51,335 nucleotides of DNA, taken from assembly GCA_028707635.1 (NCBI GenBank), contig JAQWAQ010000001.1, positions 1-51,335 of the forward strand, read 5' to 3'. Within the stretch, counting starts at the first letter, position 1, and every line of letters starts with the position of its first letter. The translations under genes and the position numbers were made by a program. Under the pieces are notes generated by a model, which worked only from the letters and a program-made list of their open reading frames with translations, did not search any database and was not told where the DNA came from. The stretch comes from Negativicutes bacterium. GTDB taxonomy: Bacteria; Bacillota; Negativicutes; JAAYSF01. Shown in pieces: positions 40,116 through 49,640 of the stretch.

Positions 40116-40595
40116 TTGTCAAGTATTAAAAGAAAGAACCTAACCCCGGTACAGCAACAATATCAGGACTTCGCCCGTGCAAGGGAGCCGCAGCGCCCCA
40201 TACTGAAAAACTGTATCCGCGCTTTTATTGCAGGTGGAATTATCTGCACGATAGGGCAGGGAATACAGCTGTTTTTTATAACCTATTTTAACTTTGATGA
40301 GAAAACCGCTGGGGATCCTACAGTTGCGATTTTGATTTTAATTTCTGTAATACTAACCAGCCTTGGTATATATGATCATATTGCGCAATGGGGTGGTGCT
40401 GGCAGCGCCGTTCCGGTTACAGGGTTTGCAAACACCATCGCCTCGGCATCTCTTGACCATAAAAGCGAGGGGTTTGTCTTAGGTGTCGGAGGGAATATGT
40501 TTAAAATCGCCGGGCCGGTTATTGTATTCGGCGTCTTTTCAGCGTTTATTGTTGCTATTGTAAAGGTACTTATTACATCGTTAGGTGGAATGTAA
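40116..40595 (+). CDS. spoVAC: Stage V sporulation protein AC
   Basis: FIAGGIICTIGQGIQLFF...GIYDHIAQWGGAGSAVPVTGFANTIASASLDHKSEGFVLGVGGNMFKIAGPVIVFG. Confidence 0.95.
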   Translation: MSSIKRKNLTPVQQQYQDFARAREPQRPILKNCIRAFIAGGIICTIGQGIQLFFITYFNFDEKTAGDPTVAILILISVILTSLGIYDHIAQWGGAGSAVPVTGFANTIASASLDHKSEGFVLGVGGNMFKIAGPVIVFGVFSAFIVAIVKVLITSLGGM

Positions 40596-41597
40596 ATGCT
40601 GCAAGGTCATCAAACATGGGTTTTTAACTCTAAACCAGTCATCATTGGTTCTGCAGCGATTGGCGGGCCTTTTGAAGCGCAGGGCAACCTAGCAAAAGAT
40701 TTCGATTTGCTTCACGGTGATATATGGCTCGGACAGGACAGTTATGAACAAGCAGAAAAAAAGCTTCTAGAACAAGCTTGCGAGACTGCAATCAAAAAAG
40801 CCGGACTAAAAAAAGCGGATGTGCAATTTTTCCTCAGTGGTGATCTAATCAACCAGATTATGCCTAGCAGCTTTACTGCACGCACCCTGGCCGTTCCCTA
40901 TTTAGGCATCTATGGAGCATGCTCCAGTTCAATAGAAGGTCTTGCTTTAGCCTCGCTTATAGTCGATAGTGGTTTCGCCCAAAATGCACTTGTTGGTACA
41001 TCGAGTCATAACGCAGCTTCAGAAAAGCAATACAGATACCCTACTGAATATGGTGCGCAAAAGCCGCCCACAGCACAGTGGACTGTTACGGGAGCAGGTG
41101 CTGCCGTTGTTGCAAAACAAGGCAAAGGTCCGCATGTTGTCGCTGCCACAATAGGCCGCGTAATCGACATGGGGCTTTCCGACCCTTTTAACATGGGAGC
41201 TGCCATGGCTCCAGCCGCAGTTGACACCATAGAAGCCCATTTTAGAGATTTGTCTGTTTCTCCATCGCACTATGACCTCATTACGACTGGAGACTTAGGC
41301 AAAGTTGGGCACCGAATTGCCGGAGATTTGCTTACCAAGCACGGCCTTATTATCCCTATCGAAAAGCTGACTGATTGCGGCATTTTAATGTACAAGGAAG
41401 ATCAACCAGTTTTTGCAGGTGCTAGTGGCTGTGCCTGTGTTGCTACTACTACCTTCGGACATCTTTTGAATCGTATGCGTAGCGGGGAGTTAAAGCGAAT
41501 TCTCGTTATCGCCACGGGTGCTTTGCTCTCCCCTATGTCGTACCAGCAAAAAGAAAGCATCCCATGCGTTGCCCATGCAGTATCGATAGAAATGTAA
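40596..41597 (+). CDS. spoVAD: Stage V sporulation protein AD
   Basis: [61 protein letters not shown]. Confidence 0.96.
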   Translation: MLQGHQTWVFNSKPVIIGSAAIGGPFEAQGNLAKDFDLLHGDIWLGQDSYEQAEKKLLEQACETAIKKAGLKKADVQFFLSGDLINQIMPSSFTARTLAVPYLGIYGACSSSIEGLALASLIVDSGFAQNALVGTSSHNAASEKQYRYPTEYGAQKPPTAQWTVTGAGAAVVAKQGKGPHVVAATIGRVIDMGLSDPFNMGAAMAPAAVDTIEAHFRDLSVSPSHYDLITTGDLGKVGHRIAGDLLTKHGLIIPIEKLTDCGILMYKEDQPVFAGASGCACVATTTFGHLLNRMRSGELKRILVIATGALLSPMSYQQKESIPCVAHAVSIEM

Positions 41598-41611
41598 ATA
41601 GGAGGCTTATC

Positions 41612-41965
41612 TTGGAGAAGTTTATTTTGGCGTTTGTCGTTGGTGGATCTATCTGTGTGATTGGACAACTCCTGATGGACGGGCTGAAACTAACTCCTGC
41701 ACATACAATGGTTACAATGGTAGTGGCCGGAGCTGTTTTAGGGGGCTTTGGCATCTATGATGATTTAATTAAGTTTGCAGGCGCTGGAGCATCGGTTCCG
41801 ATAAGCAGCTTCGGCAATCAATTAGTAAAAGGTGCCCTCCAGGAGGCAGAAAAGACCGGCCTTGTCGGTGTATTAACAGGGATCTTTAAAATCACCAGTG
41901 CAGGTATTTCAGCGGCAATTATATTTGGGTTTTTGTCAGCTTTGCTATTTAAACCGAAAGGGTAA
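41612..41965 (+). CDS. spoVAE: Stage V sporulation protein AE (AEb type)
   Basis: TTG start after [77 protein letters not shown]. Confidence 0.93.
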   Translation: MEKFILAFVVGGSICVIGQLLMDGLKLTPAHTMVTMVVAGAVLGGFGIYDDLIKFAGAGASVPISSFGNQLVKGALQEAEKTGLVGVLTGIFKITSAGISAAIIFGFLSALLFKPKG

Positions 41966-41969
41966 GATA

Positions 41970-41988
41970 GCTTGGTCATCGGATAAAG
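41970..41988 (+). repeat. Dispersed repeat, copy G: right terminus only
   Basis: GCTTGGTCATCGGATAAAG, 19-nt exact match to the right end of copy B. Confidence 0.55.
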
Positions 41989-42000
41989 GAGGTGAAGCAA

Positions 42001-42207
42001 ATGACAGTAGGCACCCAAATGACTCAAGCCATCGCAACGGTTCAGAATGCTGCGGCCACTATGAAGACCTTCTCATTAGAAACCCAGGATCAGCAGGCAA
42101 AAGAAACATTTGAACAATTAGCAGAAACCCTTGATAATGCTATTGAAAAATTACAGAGCCGACAAACGTATGTCGAACAGCAAGAACCCCAATACAAACA
42201 GCAATAG
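42001..42207 (+). CDS. DUF1657 protein
   Basis: MTVGTQMTQAIATVQNAAATMKTFSLETQDQQAKETFEQLAETLDNAIEKL; RBS AAAGGAGGTG. Confidence 0.87.
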   Translation: MTVGTQMTQAIATVQNAAATMKTFSLETQDQQAKETFEQLAETLDNAIEKLQSRQTYVEQQEPQYKQQ

Positions 42208-42215
42208 GCCTTAGT

Positions 42216-42277
42216 AAAACAATAGGAATATGGCAATCTCCTAAGCAAAGGAGGTCAGCCACATTCCTATTTGTTTT
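42216..42277. terminator. Bidirectional hairpin terminator between convergent DUF1657 genes
   Basis: AAAACAATAGGAATATGGC...GCCACATTCCTATTTGTTTT. Confidence 0.75.
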
Positions 42278-42288
42278 ACGGAAAATTA

Positions 42289-42492
42289 CTACTCTTGTTG
42301 ATTCAACGCATTTTGCGCTGTAACTCCCAAGCGGCTGTTGATCTGACTGATGTGGCGATCCATGTCCGAGGCCATTTGCTCAAACATATTTTGTGCGGAA
42401 TTATCATCAGTTGCTTGAGAAAAGGTAGCATAGGTACCTTTAGCAGATTCTGCAGCAGCAAGGGCCTTCTTCAAATCACTTTGTACTGTCAT
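42289..42492 (-). CDS. DUF1657-like protein
   Basis: MTVQSDLKKALAAAESAKGTYATFSQATDDNSAQNMFEQMASDMDRHISQI. Confidence 0.8.
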   Translation of the reverse strand: MTVQSDLKKALAAAESAKGTYATFSQATDDNSAQNMFEQMASDMDRHISQINSRLGVTAQNALNQQE

Positions 42493-42640
42493 AATAACAT
42501 CGCCTCCAATTATTTTTAGCCACCAATTATATTTTGCCGCGCTGATAGTTTTATATGTAGCAAAATAACCTTTTGTTGCAGGAAGGAATAACGAAGACGA
42601 GGAACATAATGGAATAGAAAAAATTAGTGGAGGTACTAAA

Positions 42641-43072
42641 ATGAGAAAAATAAAAATGTCAATTGTATTAGCCGGATTGATGCTCTTTGTATTAGGAATC
42701 TGTGCGCCAAATGCTTATGCTGCTGATAAAACACTCGATGTACGGATCATCGTGAATCCCGATTTTTGGGACAGTAAAGTTACATTCCCCAACGGTAATA
42801 GAGCAGTAATCAATGGCATCGGCATAGTCTTACTCGATAAGGGAATCCCCCAAATATTCAAGACACTTGCCCCAGGTCAAAATGAATTGTCCTTTACCTA
42901 CACGGGTGCCGAAGGCGCAGATTACCAAATAAAAGTTCCTTTTTTAGCCGGTCCTGGCGCTGCAGTCTATCAGACTATCGAAAAAATTGAAAACAACGGG
43001 CAAACTCTCACTTATACAATCGGAGTCGATACCAGCATTCGACCATTGACCACCGAACTTGTACAACAATAA
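42641..43072 (+). CDS. Secreted protein of unknown function
   Basis: Signal peptide MRKIKMSIVLAGLMLFVLGICAPNAYA; RBS GTGGAGG. Confidence 0.65.
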   Translation: MRKIKMSIVLAGLMLFVLGICAPNAYAADKTLDVRIIVNPDFWDSKVTFPNGNRAVINGIGIVLLDKGIPQIFKTLAPGQNELSFTYTGAEGADYQIKVPFLAGPGAAVYQTIEKIENNGQTLTYTIGVDTSIRPLTTELVQQ

Positions 43073-43093
43073 CACATCTCATAGCTTCCTATA

Positions 43094-43137
43094 ACCTAGG
43101 TAACCTTAACTAATAAGGTAGCCTAGGTCTTTTTGTT
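43094..43137 (+). terminator. Hairpin terminator
   Basis: ACCTAGGTAACCTT...AAGGTAGCCTAGGTCTTTTTG. Confidence 0.75.
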
Positions 43138-43234
43138 TAGACCTCCCTTTCTGCTCTTGGGCCTGGAATTTATTTTAGAAAACAGTTCTGGAAAAGGTCA
43201 AAAAATCGTAATTATTACAAAAGGGGGGATGGCA

Positions 43235-44473
43235 ATGACAGATCAGGAAAGCAAACCAACAACCAGCTTTTCCAAGAAGTTCCCATTATGGCTACAAATC
43301 ATCGTCGGTCTACTTTTAGGTTGTTTGATAGGATGGCTTTGGCCCAAATTCGGTGCCTCATTACAACCTATTGGTACAGCATTTATTAAGGCCATTAAAA
43401 TGATTGTAATTCCTCTGGTTTTCTCGGCAGTCACACTTGGCATTTATCGAATGGGTTCCGATATTAAGCAGCTAGGTCGCTTAGGATTGCTTGCCTTTGG
43501 CTGGTTCTACATCGCAACTGGTATATCGGTTGCTCTGGGCATCGGATTGAATGCCATTTTTCATCCAGGAGCAGGGGTAGCGCTTCAAGCTACTGGCAGC
43601 ATCCCACAGAATTTAGCTACATCGATTAATTGGGCAAAATTTTTCCTTGATATCATTCCTGATAACGTAATTAATGCTGCTGCTAATCAAAAAATCATTC
43701 CCATATTGTTCTTTTCCATTACTTTTGGTCTCAGCCTCGCGTCTGCCGGAGAGAAAGGTCGCCCAGTTGTCAAGGTACTCGAAGGAGTTATGGAAGCGAT
43801 GTTCAAGCTGACTAAAGGGGTCGTAGCAACTGCTCCACTGGCCGTAGCTGGAATTATGGCTTGGGTTATTGCAACACAAGGTGGAAAAATGCTCTTAGCC
43901 ATGGCTAAATTGATTGGCACACTCTATATAGGGTTAATTGTCATTATGCTTATCTTTTGGGTCATTGTTTACTTTATGGGACACAATCCTTTTGCTACAA
44001 CGAAAAAAGTCATGGAACCCTTACTGCTGGCCTTTACGACTTGCTCGTCTGAAGTTACTTTGCCAGTCCATATGCAGATTCTTGAGAAGGCCGGCATCCC
44101 TAATAAGGTTGTGTCGTTTGTCATCCCGCTTGGTTATAGTTTTAATCTGGATGGCGCTGCGCTTTATCAATCGCTGGCCGTCTGCTTCCTTGCTGAAGCC
44201 TACGGCATTCCACTTAGCGGTCCTGCCCTTATAACCATTTTAATAACAACATTAATTGCCAATAAAGGAACAGCTAATGTTCCAGCAGCTTCTTTGGTCG
44301 TTCTTGCGGTTATTTTGACCTCGATCGGACTCCCTGTGGAAGCCATCGCGATACTGGCTGGTGTGGACCGTTTCATGGACATGGGCCGCACAACGGTAAA
44401 TGTCTTTGGAAATACAATTGCGGCGATGCTATTACACAAATTCGGCGGAAAAGGAGTTACCGACGAGGCGTAA
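43235..44473 (+). CDS. Dicarboxylate/amino acid:cation symporter (DAACS)
   Basis: AFTTCSSEVTLPVHMQILEKAGIPNKVVSFVIPLGYSFNLDGAALYQS and GVDRFMDMGRTTVNVFGN. Confidence 0.92.
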   Translation: MTDQESKPTTSFSKKFPLWLQIIVGLLLGCLIGWLWPKFGASLQPIGTAFIKAIKMIVIPLVFSAVTLGIYRMGSDIKQLGRLGLLAFGWFYIATGISVALGIGLNAIFHPGAGVALQATGSIPQNLATSINWAKFFLDIIPDNVINAAANQKIIPILFFSITFGLSLASAGEKGRPVVKVLEGVMEAMFKLTKGVVATAPLAVAGIMAWVIATQGGKMLLAMAKLIGTLYIGLIVIMLIFWVIVYFMGHNPFATTKKVMEPLLLAFTTCSSEVTLPVHMQILEKAGIPNKVVSFVIPLGYSFNLDGAALYQSLAVCFLAEAYGIPLSGPALITILITTLIANKGTANVPAASLVVLAVILTSIGLPVEAIAILAGVDRFMDMGRTTVNVFGNTIAAMLLHKFGGKGVTDEA

Positions 44474-44494
44474 CCCCGTGGCGAATCATCGGAG

Positions 44495-44536
44495 AAAAAC
44501 CTCAATCCCTATACTACATAAGGATTGAGGTTTTTT
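44495..44536. terminator. Hairpin terminator
   Basis: AAAACCTCAATCC...GGATTGAGGTTTTTT. Confidence 0.75.
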
Positions 44537-44547
44537 CGCGGTTTAAT

Positions 44548-45261
44548 TCACCCTGCTCGCGATCCCCCAAGATAAGCATCCATAATTTTAGGATCGTGAA
44601 CAAGATCTGCAGCTTTACCCTCAAGTACAATCCGCCCAGTCTCCATGACATAAGCATAGTGAGCCACCTTCAATGCTTGGCGAACATTTTGTTCAACAAG
44701 CAGAACCGTCGTCCCTTCACCGTTAATTTCCTGAATGACCTTAAATATATCCGCAACAACCAAGGGAGCAAGCCCCATTGAGGGTTCATCCAAAAGCAGC
44801 AACTTGGGCCTGGCCATCAACGCTCGCCCCATCGCCAGCATCTGTTGCTGACCACCTGAAAGCGTACCGCCAAACTGCTGCTTTCGTTCCTCTAAAATGG
44901 GGAATCGTTTGAAAATTTTATGGATATCAACCTGAATATTACTATCGTTACGCTGATAGGCACCCATCTCCAGGTTTTCCAATACAGTCATACCTGCCAA
45001 AATACTCCGTCCTTCAGGCACGAGTGATATTCCTTGACTCACTATCTTATAGGGCGCCAATCCAGTAATGTCTTTCCCCTCAAAAGTTACTTGGCCGGAA
45101 TTCGGCTTAATTAAACCCATGATCGTCTTCATTGTGGTAGTCTTACCTGCACCATTAGCGCCAATCAAGGAGACAATCGAACCTTGCGGTATAAAAAGGT
45201 CAATCCCTTTTAGAGCCGTGATATTGCCATAGCCAGCTGCCATTTGCTTAATTTCAAGCAT
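44548..45261 (-). CDS. livF: Branched-chain amino acid ABC transporter ATP-binding protein
   Basis: GANGAGKTTTMKTIMGL, LSGGQQQMLAMGRALMARPKLLLLDEPSMGLAPL. Confidence 0.94.
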   Translation of the reverse strand: MLEIKQMAAGYGNITALKGIDLFIPQGSIVSLIGANGAGKTTTMKTIMGLIKPNSGQVTFEGKDITGLAPYKIVSQGISLVPEGRSILAGMTVLENLEMGAYQRNDSNIQVDIHKIFKRFPILEERKQQFGGTLSGGQQQMLAMGRALMARPKLLLLDEPSMGLAPLVVADIFKVIQEINGEGTTVLLVEQNVRQALKVAHYAYVMETGRIVLEGKAADLVHDPKIMDAYLGGSRAG

Positions 45262-46023
45262 CTACTCTTCCTCCTTGCCTAGGTAAGCCTCAATAACCTC
45301 CGCGTTTTCTCTAACCACATCCGGCGTTCCCTCGCTAATTTTCTTGCCGAAGTTCAGCACTACCAACCGGTCACATAGATTCATCATTAAGTTCATATCA
45401 TGTTCAATTAGAACAACTGCTTTACCAAGCTTTTGGATCTCTTTAATTAATCCATGTAAATCTTCGGTTTCACTTTCATTCATACCAGCAGCTGGTTCAT
45501 CTAAAAGTACAACCTCCGGTTCAGCCGCTAGCGCCCGGGCAATCTCCAAGCGCCGCTGTTTCCCGTAAGGCAGCGAAGCCGCTAAAGTATTTTCTTCGTC
45601 GGCAATACCGACTAACTGCAGCAAAGTCTTGGCTTTTTGCCGCAATTCCCTTTCTTCCTTTCGTTCCACTTTTGTCCGCCAAAGGCCTTGCCACAGGTTG
45701 GCTTTTATCCGACAATGCGCTCCAGCCATTACATTTTCAAGCGCACTGATATGACCAAACAAACGAATGTTTTGGAAGGTCCGAGCGACACCGAGCTCGG
45801 TAATCTTGTGCGGCTTTAAACCGTTAACAGCCTTATCCCGATAGCGGATAGTACCAGAACTCGGAGAAAAAACTCCAGTGATAAGATTAAACAATGTAGT
45901 TTTTCCAGCCCCGTTGGGGCCGATAACTCCTACGATTTCGCCAGCATTGACATTGAAGCTGATGTCGCTTAGAGCTGCCAAACCGCCAAAATTTTTGCTG
46001 ACGTTTTCAAGCGCTAGAATCAT
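45262..46023 (-). CDS. livG: Branched-chain amino acid ABC transporter ATP-binding protein
   Basis: GPNGAGKTTLFNLITGVFSP, PYGKQRRLEIARALAAEPEVVLLDEPAAGMNESE. Confidence 0.94.
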   Translation of the reverse strand: MILALENVSKNFGGLAALSDISFNVNAGEIVGVIGPNGAGKTTLFNLITGVFSPSSGTIRYRDKAVNGLKPHKITELGVARTFQNIRLFGHISALENVMAGAHCRIKANLWQGLWRTKVERKEERELRQKAKTLLQLVGIADEENTLAASLPYGKQRRLEIARALAAEPEVVLLDEPAAGMNESETEDLHGLIKEIQKLGKAVVLIEHDMNLMMNLCDRLVVLNFGKKISEGTPDVVRENAEVIEAYLGKEEE

Positions 46024-46025
46024 GT

Positions 46026-47009
46026 TTACCGGCCTCCTTCTGGCTCAGGCTGGGAATTGTCATCCTCCGCTTTTGCGCGCCAATTAAATTTGGCCCATAA
46101 AAATCGGATTGTTCCTTCTTTTAGCAAACCCTCTGGCCTAAATGTCATCATAATAACAAGAATAGCACCATAAATCATTTCCCGGAACTCTGCCACCGGG
46201 CGAAGCACTTCTGGCAATAAAGTCAATATAAACGAACCGAGCAATGGTCCCCATACAACATTACTGCCCCCCAGTACAGCAAACAACAAGATTTCTACGG
46301 CTTTATGATAGGAAAAATCCTGCGGACCGATGTAAAAAGTAATGTGAGCAGCCAAAGCACCCGCAAGACCAGCGACAAACGCCCCCATGAAAAAGGCCAC
46401 CAATTTGTAATACGTTGTATTAATCCCAGAAACTTCAGCCGCCTGTTCATCTGCTTTGATGGCAGCAAACGCCCTACCCATTCTTGATTTGCTAAGGCGC
46501 AGAGCAAAGAATACTAAACAGGCCAACATGAGAGCCAATACCACAATTACAATGATATTACTCAGCTGCTGAGCGCTTAAAATACCAACGCCAGATCCTA
46601 AACCCAGCTCGGATAAGCCCTTTCCGGTCATAACACTCATCGAAGGAATCCCTGATAACCCAAGCGCCCCATTAGTAACTTTAAGGTTTAGCGCGACAAC
46701 TCTTACCACTTCACCAAAGCCTAGTGTCGCAATTGCCAGGTAAAGGCCTTGCATACGCGTTGTAGGGACCCCAATTACAGCCGCCAATAGACAAGCAGCA
46801 ATACCCCCGGCTGGCACTGCCAGAAATATTGGCACTCCAACTTTCAGCGTTAAGAGAGCGGACGTATATGCGCCAACACTCATAAACCCGGCATTCCCCA
46901 ACGATAACTGCCCTGTCGCCAAGGTTAAGTAAATACTTATCCCCAGCATCGCATTAATCATAACAAACATAACAATCTGCAGGTAATAAGGATTTAATAA
47001 ACTATCCAT
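46026..47009 (-). CDS. livM: Branched-chain amino acid ABC transporter permease
   Basis: TLATGQLSLGNAGFMSVGAYTSALL, AFFMGAFVAGLAGAL. Confidence 0.93.
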   Translation of the reverse strand: MDSLLNPYYLQIVMFVMINAMLGISIYLTLATGQLSLGNAGFMSVGAYTSALLTLKVGVPIFLAVPAGGIAACLLAAVIGVPTTRMQGLYLAIATLGFGEVVRVVALNLKVTNGALGLSGIPSMSVMTGKGLSELGLGSGVGILSAQQLSNIIVIVVLALMLACLVFFALRLSKSRMGRAFAAIKADEQAAEVSGINTTYYKLVAFFMGAFVAGLAGALAAHITFYIGPQDFSYHKAVEILLFAVLGGSNVVWGPLLGSFILTLLPEVLRPVAEFREMIYGAILVIMMTFRPEGLLKEGTIRFLWAKFNWRAKAEDDNSQPEPEGGR

Positions 47010-47012
47010 TGC

Positions 47013-47900
47013 CTATCTTCCCCCATTCCCTGGGCTGCCAAATAGCCCTTGCGGCCGCAAAAACAGCAACACCATAATCAATCCAAAAGCAACCGCTTCA
47101 CGATAGGAAGAGGCACCATATGCCACACTGAAAACTTCGGCAATACCAAGTAACAGCCCTCCGACCATTGCACCTGTAATATTGCCAAGTCCGCCCAAAA
47201 TCAATACAGCTAAGCCTTTAAAGCCCATGGGTATGCCCATAGTTGGCTCAACAGCATTAAAAGCCAAGCCAACAAGCACACCGGCAACAGCTCCTAAGCC
47301 GGAAGCAAGCATGACCGTTATTGTTATCACTCGCTGGGTATTAACACCGAGTATCGCTGCGGTGTCAATATTTTCCGAGGTTGCCCGGATTGATTTACCC
47401 ATTTTTGTCCGATCAAGCCAGAACTTCAACACCAGCATTAACCCTACTGAAATTGCTAAAATAACAACCTGAATCACTGAAATTTGAAAGAGACCAAAAT
47501 CCAGGAGTTTACCGGAAAACATCGGCGGAAAAGATTGCGACTGGGCCCCAAATAAATTAAGTGCCAAGCTCTCCAAGAAAATCGAAACACCAATTGTACT
47601 AATAAGCGGAGCCATATGTGATACCGCCCGCTTGCGCAAGGGGCGAAGAGCAGTAACCTCTAACAAATACCCTAGCACTGCTCCCGCCAGCGCAGCTCCG
47701 GCCATAGCCACAAGCAAGTTAACTTTAAAAGTTGTAACTAGCATCAAGGCGACAAATGCCCCGAACATAAATATTTCGCCATGAGCCATATTGACGATAT
47801 TGAGCACGCCGAAAATTAGAGTGTACCCCAAAGCGATCAGTGCATACGTACTACCCAGAGTAAGGCCATTGACTACTTGCTGCCAAAGCATTTTGTTCAC
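47013..47900 (-). CDS. livH: Branched-chain amino acid ABC transporter permease
   Basis: QQVVNGLTLGSTYALIALGYTLIFGVLNIVNMAHGEIFMFGAF. Confidence 0.94.
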   Translation of the reverse strand: MNKMLWQQVVNGLTLGSTYALIALGYTLIFGVLNIVNMAHGEIFMFGAFVALMLVTTFKVNLLVAMAGAALAGAVLGYLLEVTALRPLRKRAVSHMAPLISTIGVSIFLESLALNLFGAQSQSFPPMFSGKLLDFGLFQISVIQVVILAISVGLMLVLKFWLDRTKMGKSIRATSENIDTAAILGVNTQRVITITVMLASGLGAVAGVLVGLAFNAVEPTMGIPMGFKGLAVLILGGLGNITGAMVGGLLLGIAEVFSVAYGASSYREAVAFGLIMVLLFLRPQGLFGSPGNGGR

Positions 47901-47917
47901 CTCTCATCATTAAATTA

Positions 47918-49081
47918 TTACTTTAATTCGACAAAATTCCCTTCCTTAACTACGAGGACAGTTACTTCCATTGCAGGATTACGTTTCTCATCAAAGGCAA
48001 ATTTGCCTGTAACACCTTGGAAGTCCTTAACAATTTTTAAACTGTTTTTCAGCTTAGCACGATCAGTTGTAGACCCAGACTTTTCAAGCGCATCTGCCAT
48101 AATATACAGCGCATCATAGGCTTGAGCAGCAAACTGATCTGGTTCCTTGCCATATTTAGCTTTATATGCTGTCACAAACTTCTTAACTTTCTCATCATCC
48201 TTGCTAGGGAACCACGGGCTTGCTACTATTGCGCCTTCAGCTGAAGCACCGGCGATTTTTACTAATTGCGGCGAGTTAAAACCGTTATTGCCGACAAAAG
48301 GTACTGTGATACCCATTTCCCGGGCCTTTTTCAAGATGAGCCCTGCTTCTTGATAGAGACCGGAAACCATGATTGCATCAGGTTTGAGTGTTGCAATTTT
48401 AGTCAGCTGCGCTGAAAAGTCAGTATCTTTATCAGCAAACGTTTCAATTGTCAAAACCTCAATACCATTGTTTTTCACGGCTTGTTCAAAAGTTTTAAAA
48501 CTAGATACAGCCCAATCATTATTATTTGAATACATAATTGCTACTTTTTTCAAGCCCAACTTTTGCTGCGCCTTTTTTACTGCTTGCGGTATTGCTAACG
48601 ATTCGGGCAATGCATTACGAAATACATATTCACCAATTTCAGTAATACCTTCTGCTGTTGTTGATGTTCCCATAATGGGTACTCCACTCTGATTCGCAAT
48701 AGGTCCGATGGCAAACATATCACCGCTAAGTGTCGGTCCAATAATTCCCACAACATTATCTTTGTGAATAAGTTTGTTGGCGGCATTAATCGCCTCATTC
48801 TTTTCGCCTTTTGAATCTTCAATAACAAGTTCGATTTTTGTTTTACCTTTGCTATTGATTTCGTCCCTAGCAAGTTCTAGCCCCTGCTTAATTGCTTCGC
48901 CATAAGCTGCGCCACCGCCGCTCAATATTGTCACAACCCCTATTTTGGCTGTGCTCCCTGCCTGCGTTCCTCCGCTTTGCTGACTGCCTCCGCAGCCAGC
49001 CGCTACCGCCATAAAAGCTGCCGCTACCAGCCCGGCCATTACCTTCTTTGCTACATTTTTCATAACAAACATACCTTTCAT
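47918..49081 (-). CDS. livJ: Branched-chain amino acid ABC transporter substrate-binding lipoprotein
   Basis: Signal/lipobox AAFMAVAAGCGGS; KIGVVTILSGGGAAYGEAIKQGLELARDEINSKG. Confidence 0.93.
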   Translation of the reverse strand: MKGMFVMKNVAKKVMAGLVAAAFMAVAAGCGGSQQSGGTQAGSTAKIGVVTILSGGGAAYGEAIKQGLELARDEINSKGKTKIELVIEDSKGEKNEAINAANKLIHKDNVVGIIGPTLSGDMFAIGPIANQSGVPIMGTSTTAEGITEIGEYVFRNALPESLAIPQAVKKAQQKLGLKKVAIMYSNNNDWAVSSFKTFEQAVKNNGIEVLTIETFADKDTDFSAQLTKIATLKPDAIMVSGLYQEAGLILKKAREMGITVPFVGNNGFNSPQLVKIAGASAEGAIVASPWFPSKDDEKVKKFVTAYKAKYGKEPDQFAAQAYDALYIMADALEKSGSTTDRAKLKNSLKIVKDFQGVTGKFAFDEKRNPAMEVTVLVVKEGNFVELK

Positions 49082-49174
49082 CCACCTTTCCCAATAATAA
49101 ATAATTTACCAACGCACATTATTAATCCATAATTCCAAACAATCTCAAACGCTTCGTTTATCACCTCTTTACAA

Positions 49175-49440
49175 TAAAAAAGCCCCTACCGCTAGACTTA
49201 TAATCTATCGGTAGGGGCGCCAAAACGCGGTACCACCCTACATTATACTTATGCGCCCGACTATTGCCGGACTTCCGCGTAACGCGCGGCAACGTTTTTG
49301 CCTAAAGTATACATATACACACAGTATACACTTCAGAAAAATAGTTCATGGGCGAGGTAACAACAATCCTAGTGCTCCGACTCGCACCACCCGCCGGCTC
49401 TCTGCAGCACTTTATTAGATTGCCTTAATCCCAATCATTA
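49175..49440 (-). ncRNA. T-box leader of livJHMGF
   Basis: Minus: AGTGCTGCAGAGAGCCGGCGGGTGGTGCGAGTCGGAGCACT (stem I), AGGGTGGTACCGCG (49226..49239), terminator GCCCCTACCGATAG...CTAGCGGTAGGGGCTTTTTT. Confidence 0.93.
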
Positions 49441-49471
49441 CCTGTAACATTATTTTGTTTTCCAAAAGCAG

Positions 49472-49526
49472 AAAGACTCTGCAGAAGGTTCTTTAAAATT
49501 GCAAGAAACCTTCCGCAGAGTCTTTT
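49472..49526 (-). terminator. Intrinsic terminator of the ykkC-family element
   Basis: Minus: AAGACTCTGCGGAAGGTTTCTTGC...GAACCTTCTGCAGAGTCTTTCTGCTTTT; its 5' arm is the 3' part of the aptamer. Confidence 0.75.
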
Positions 49527-49618
49527 ATACTCACGGTGTAATGCGCAACATTGCACATCTGCATCGCTTGGACCAGCCTGCCGTTGTAACAGCGGAACCC
49601 TAGATGCACTTTCTTATT
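49509..49618 (-). ncRNA. ykkC-family riboswitch aptamer, subtype 2-like (ppGpp class favoured, PRPP not excluded)
   Basis: Minus: AAAGTGCATCTAGGGTTCCGCTGTTACAACGGCAGGCTGGTCCAAGCGATGCAGATGTGCAATGTTGCGCATTACACCGTGAGTATAAAAGACTCTGCGGAAGG; CTAGGGTTCC and ACACC...ATAAAAG conserved blocks; TGCATC/GATGCA P0-type helix. Confidence 0.8.
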
Positions 49619-49640
49619 TATCATTTTGTAACTTTTATAT

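Noticed and set aside
44486-44501. TCATCGGAGAAA near-match to the dispersed repeat terminus
   Set aside because: One mismatch, no other repeat sequence nearby and overlaps a terminator; likely chance.
49509-49618. Guanidine-I (ykkC subtype 1) riboswitch call
   Set aside because: The TGCATC/GATGCA P0-type helix, the AAGCG...CAG block and BCAA-transport context fit subtype 2 better; kept open for a covariance-model test.
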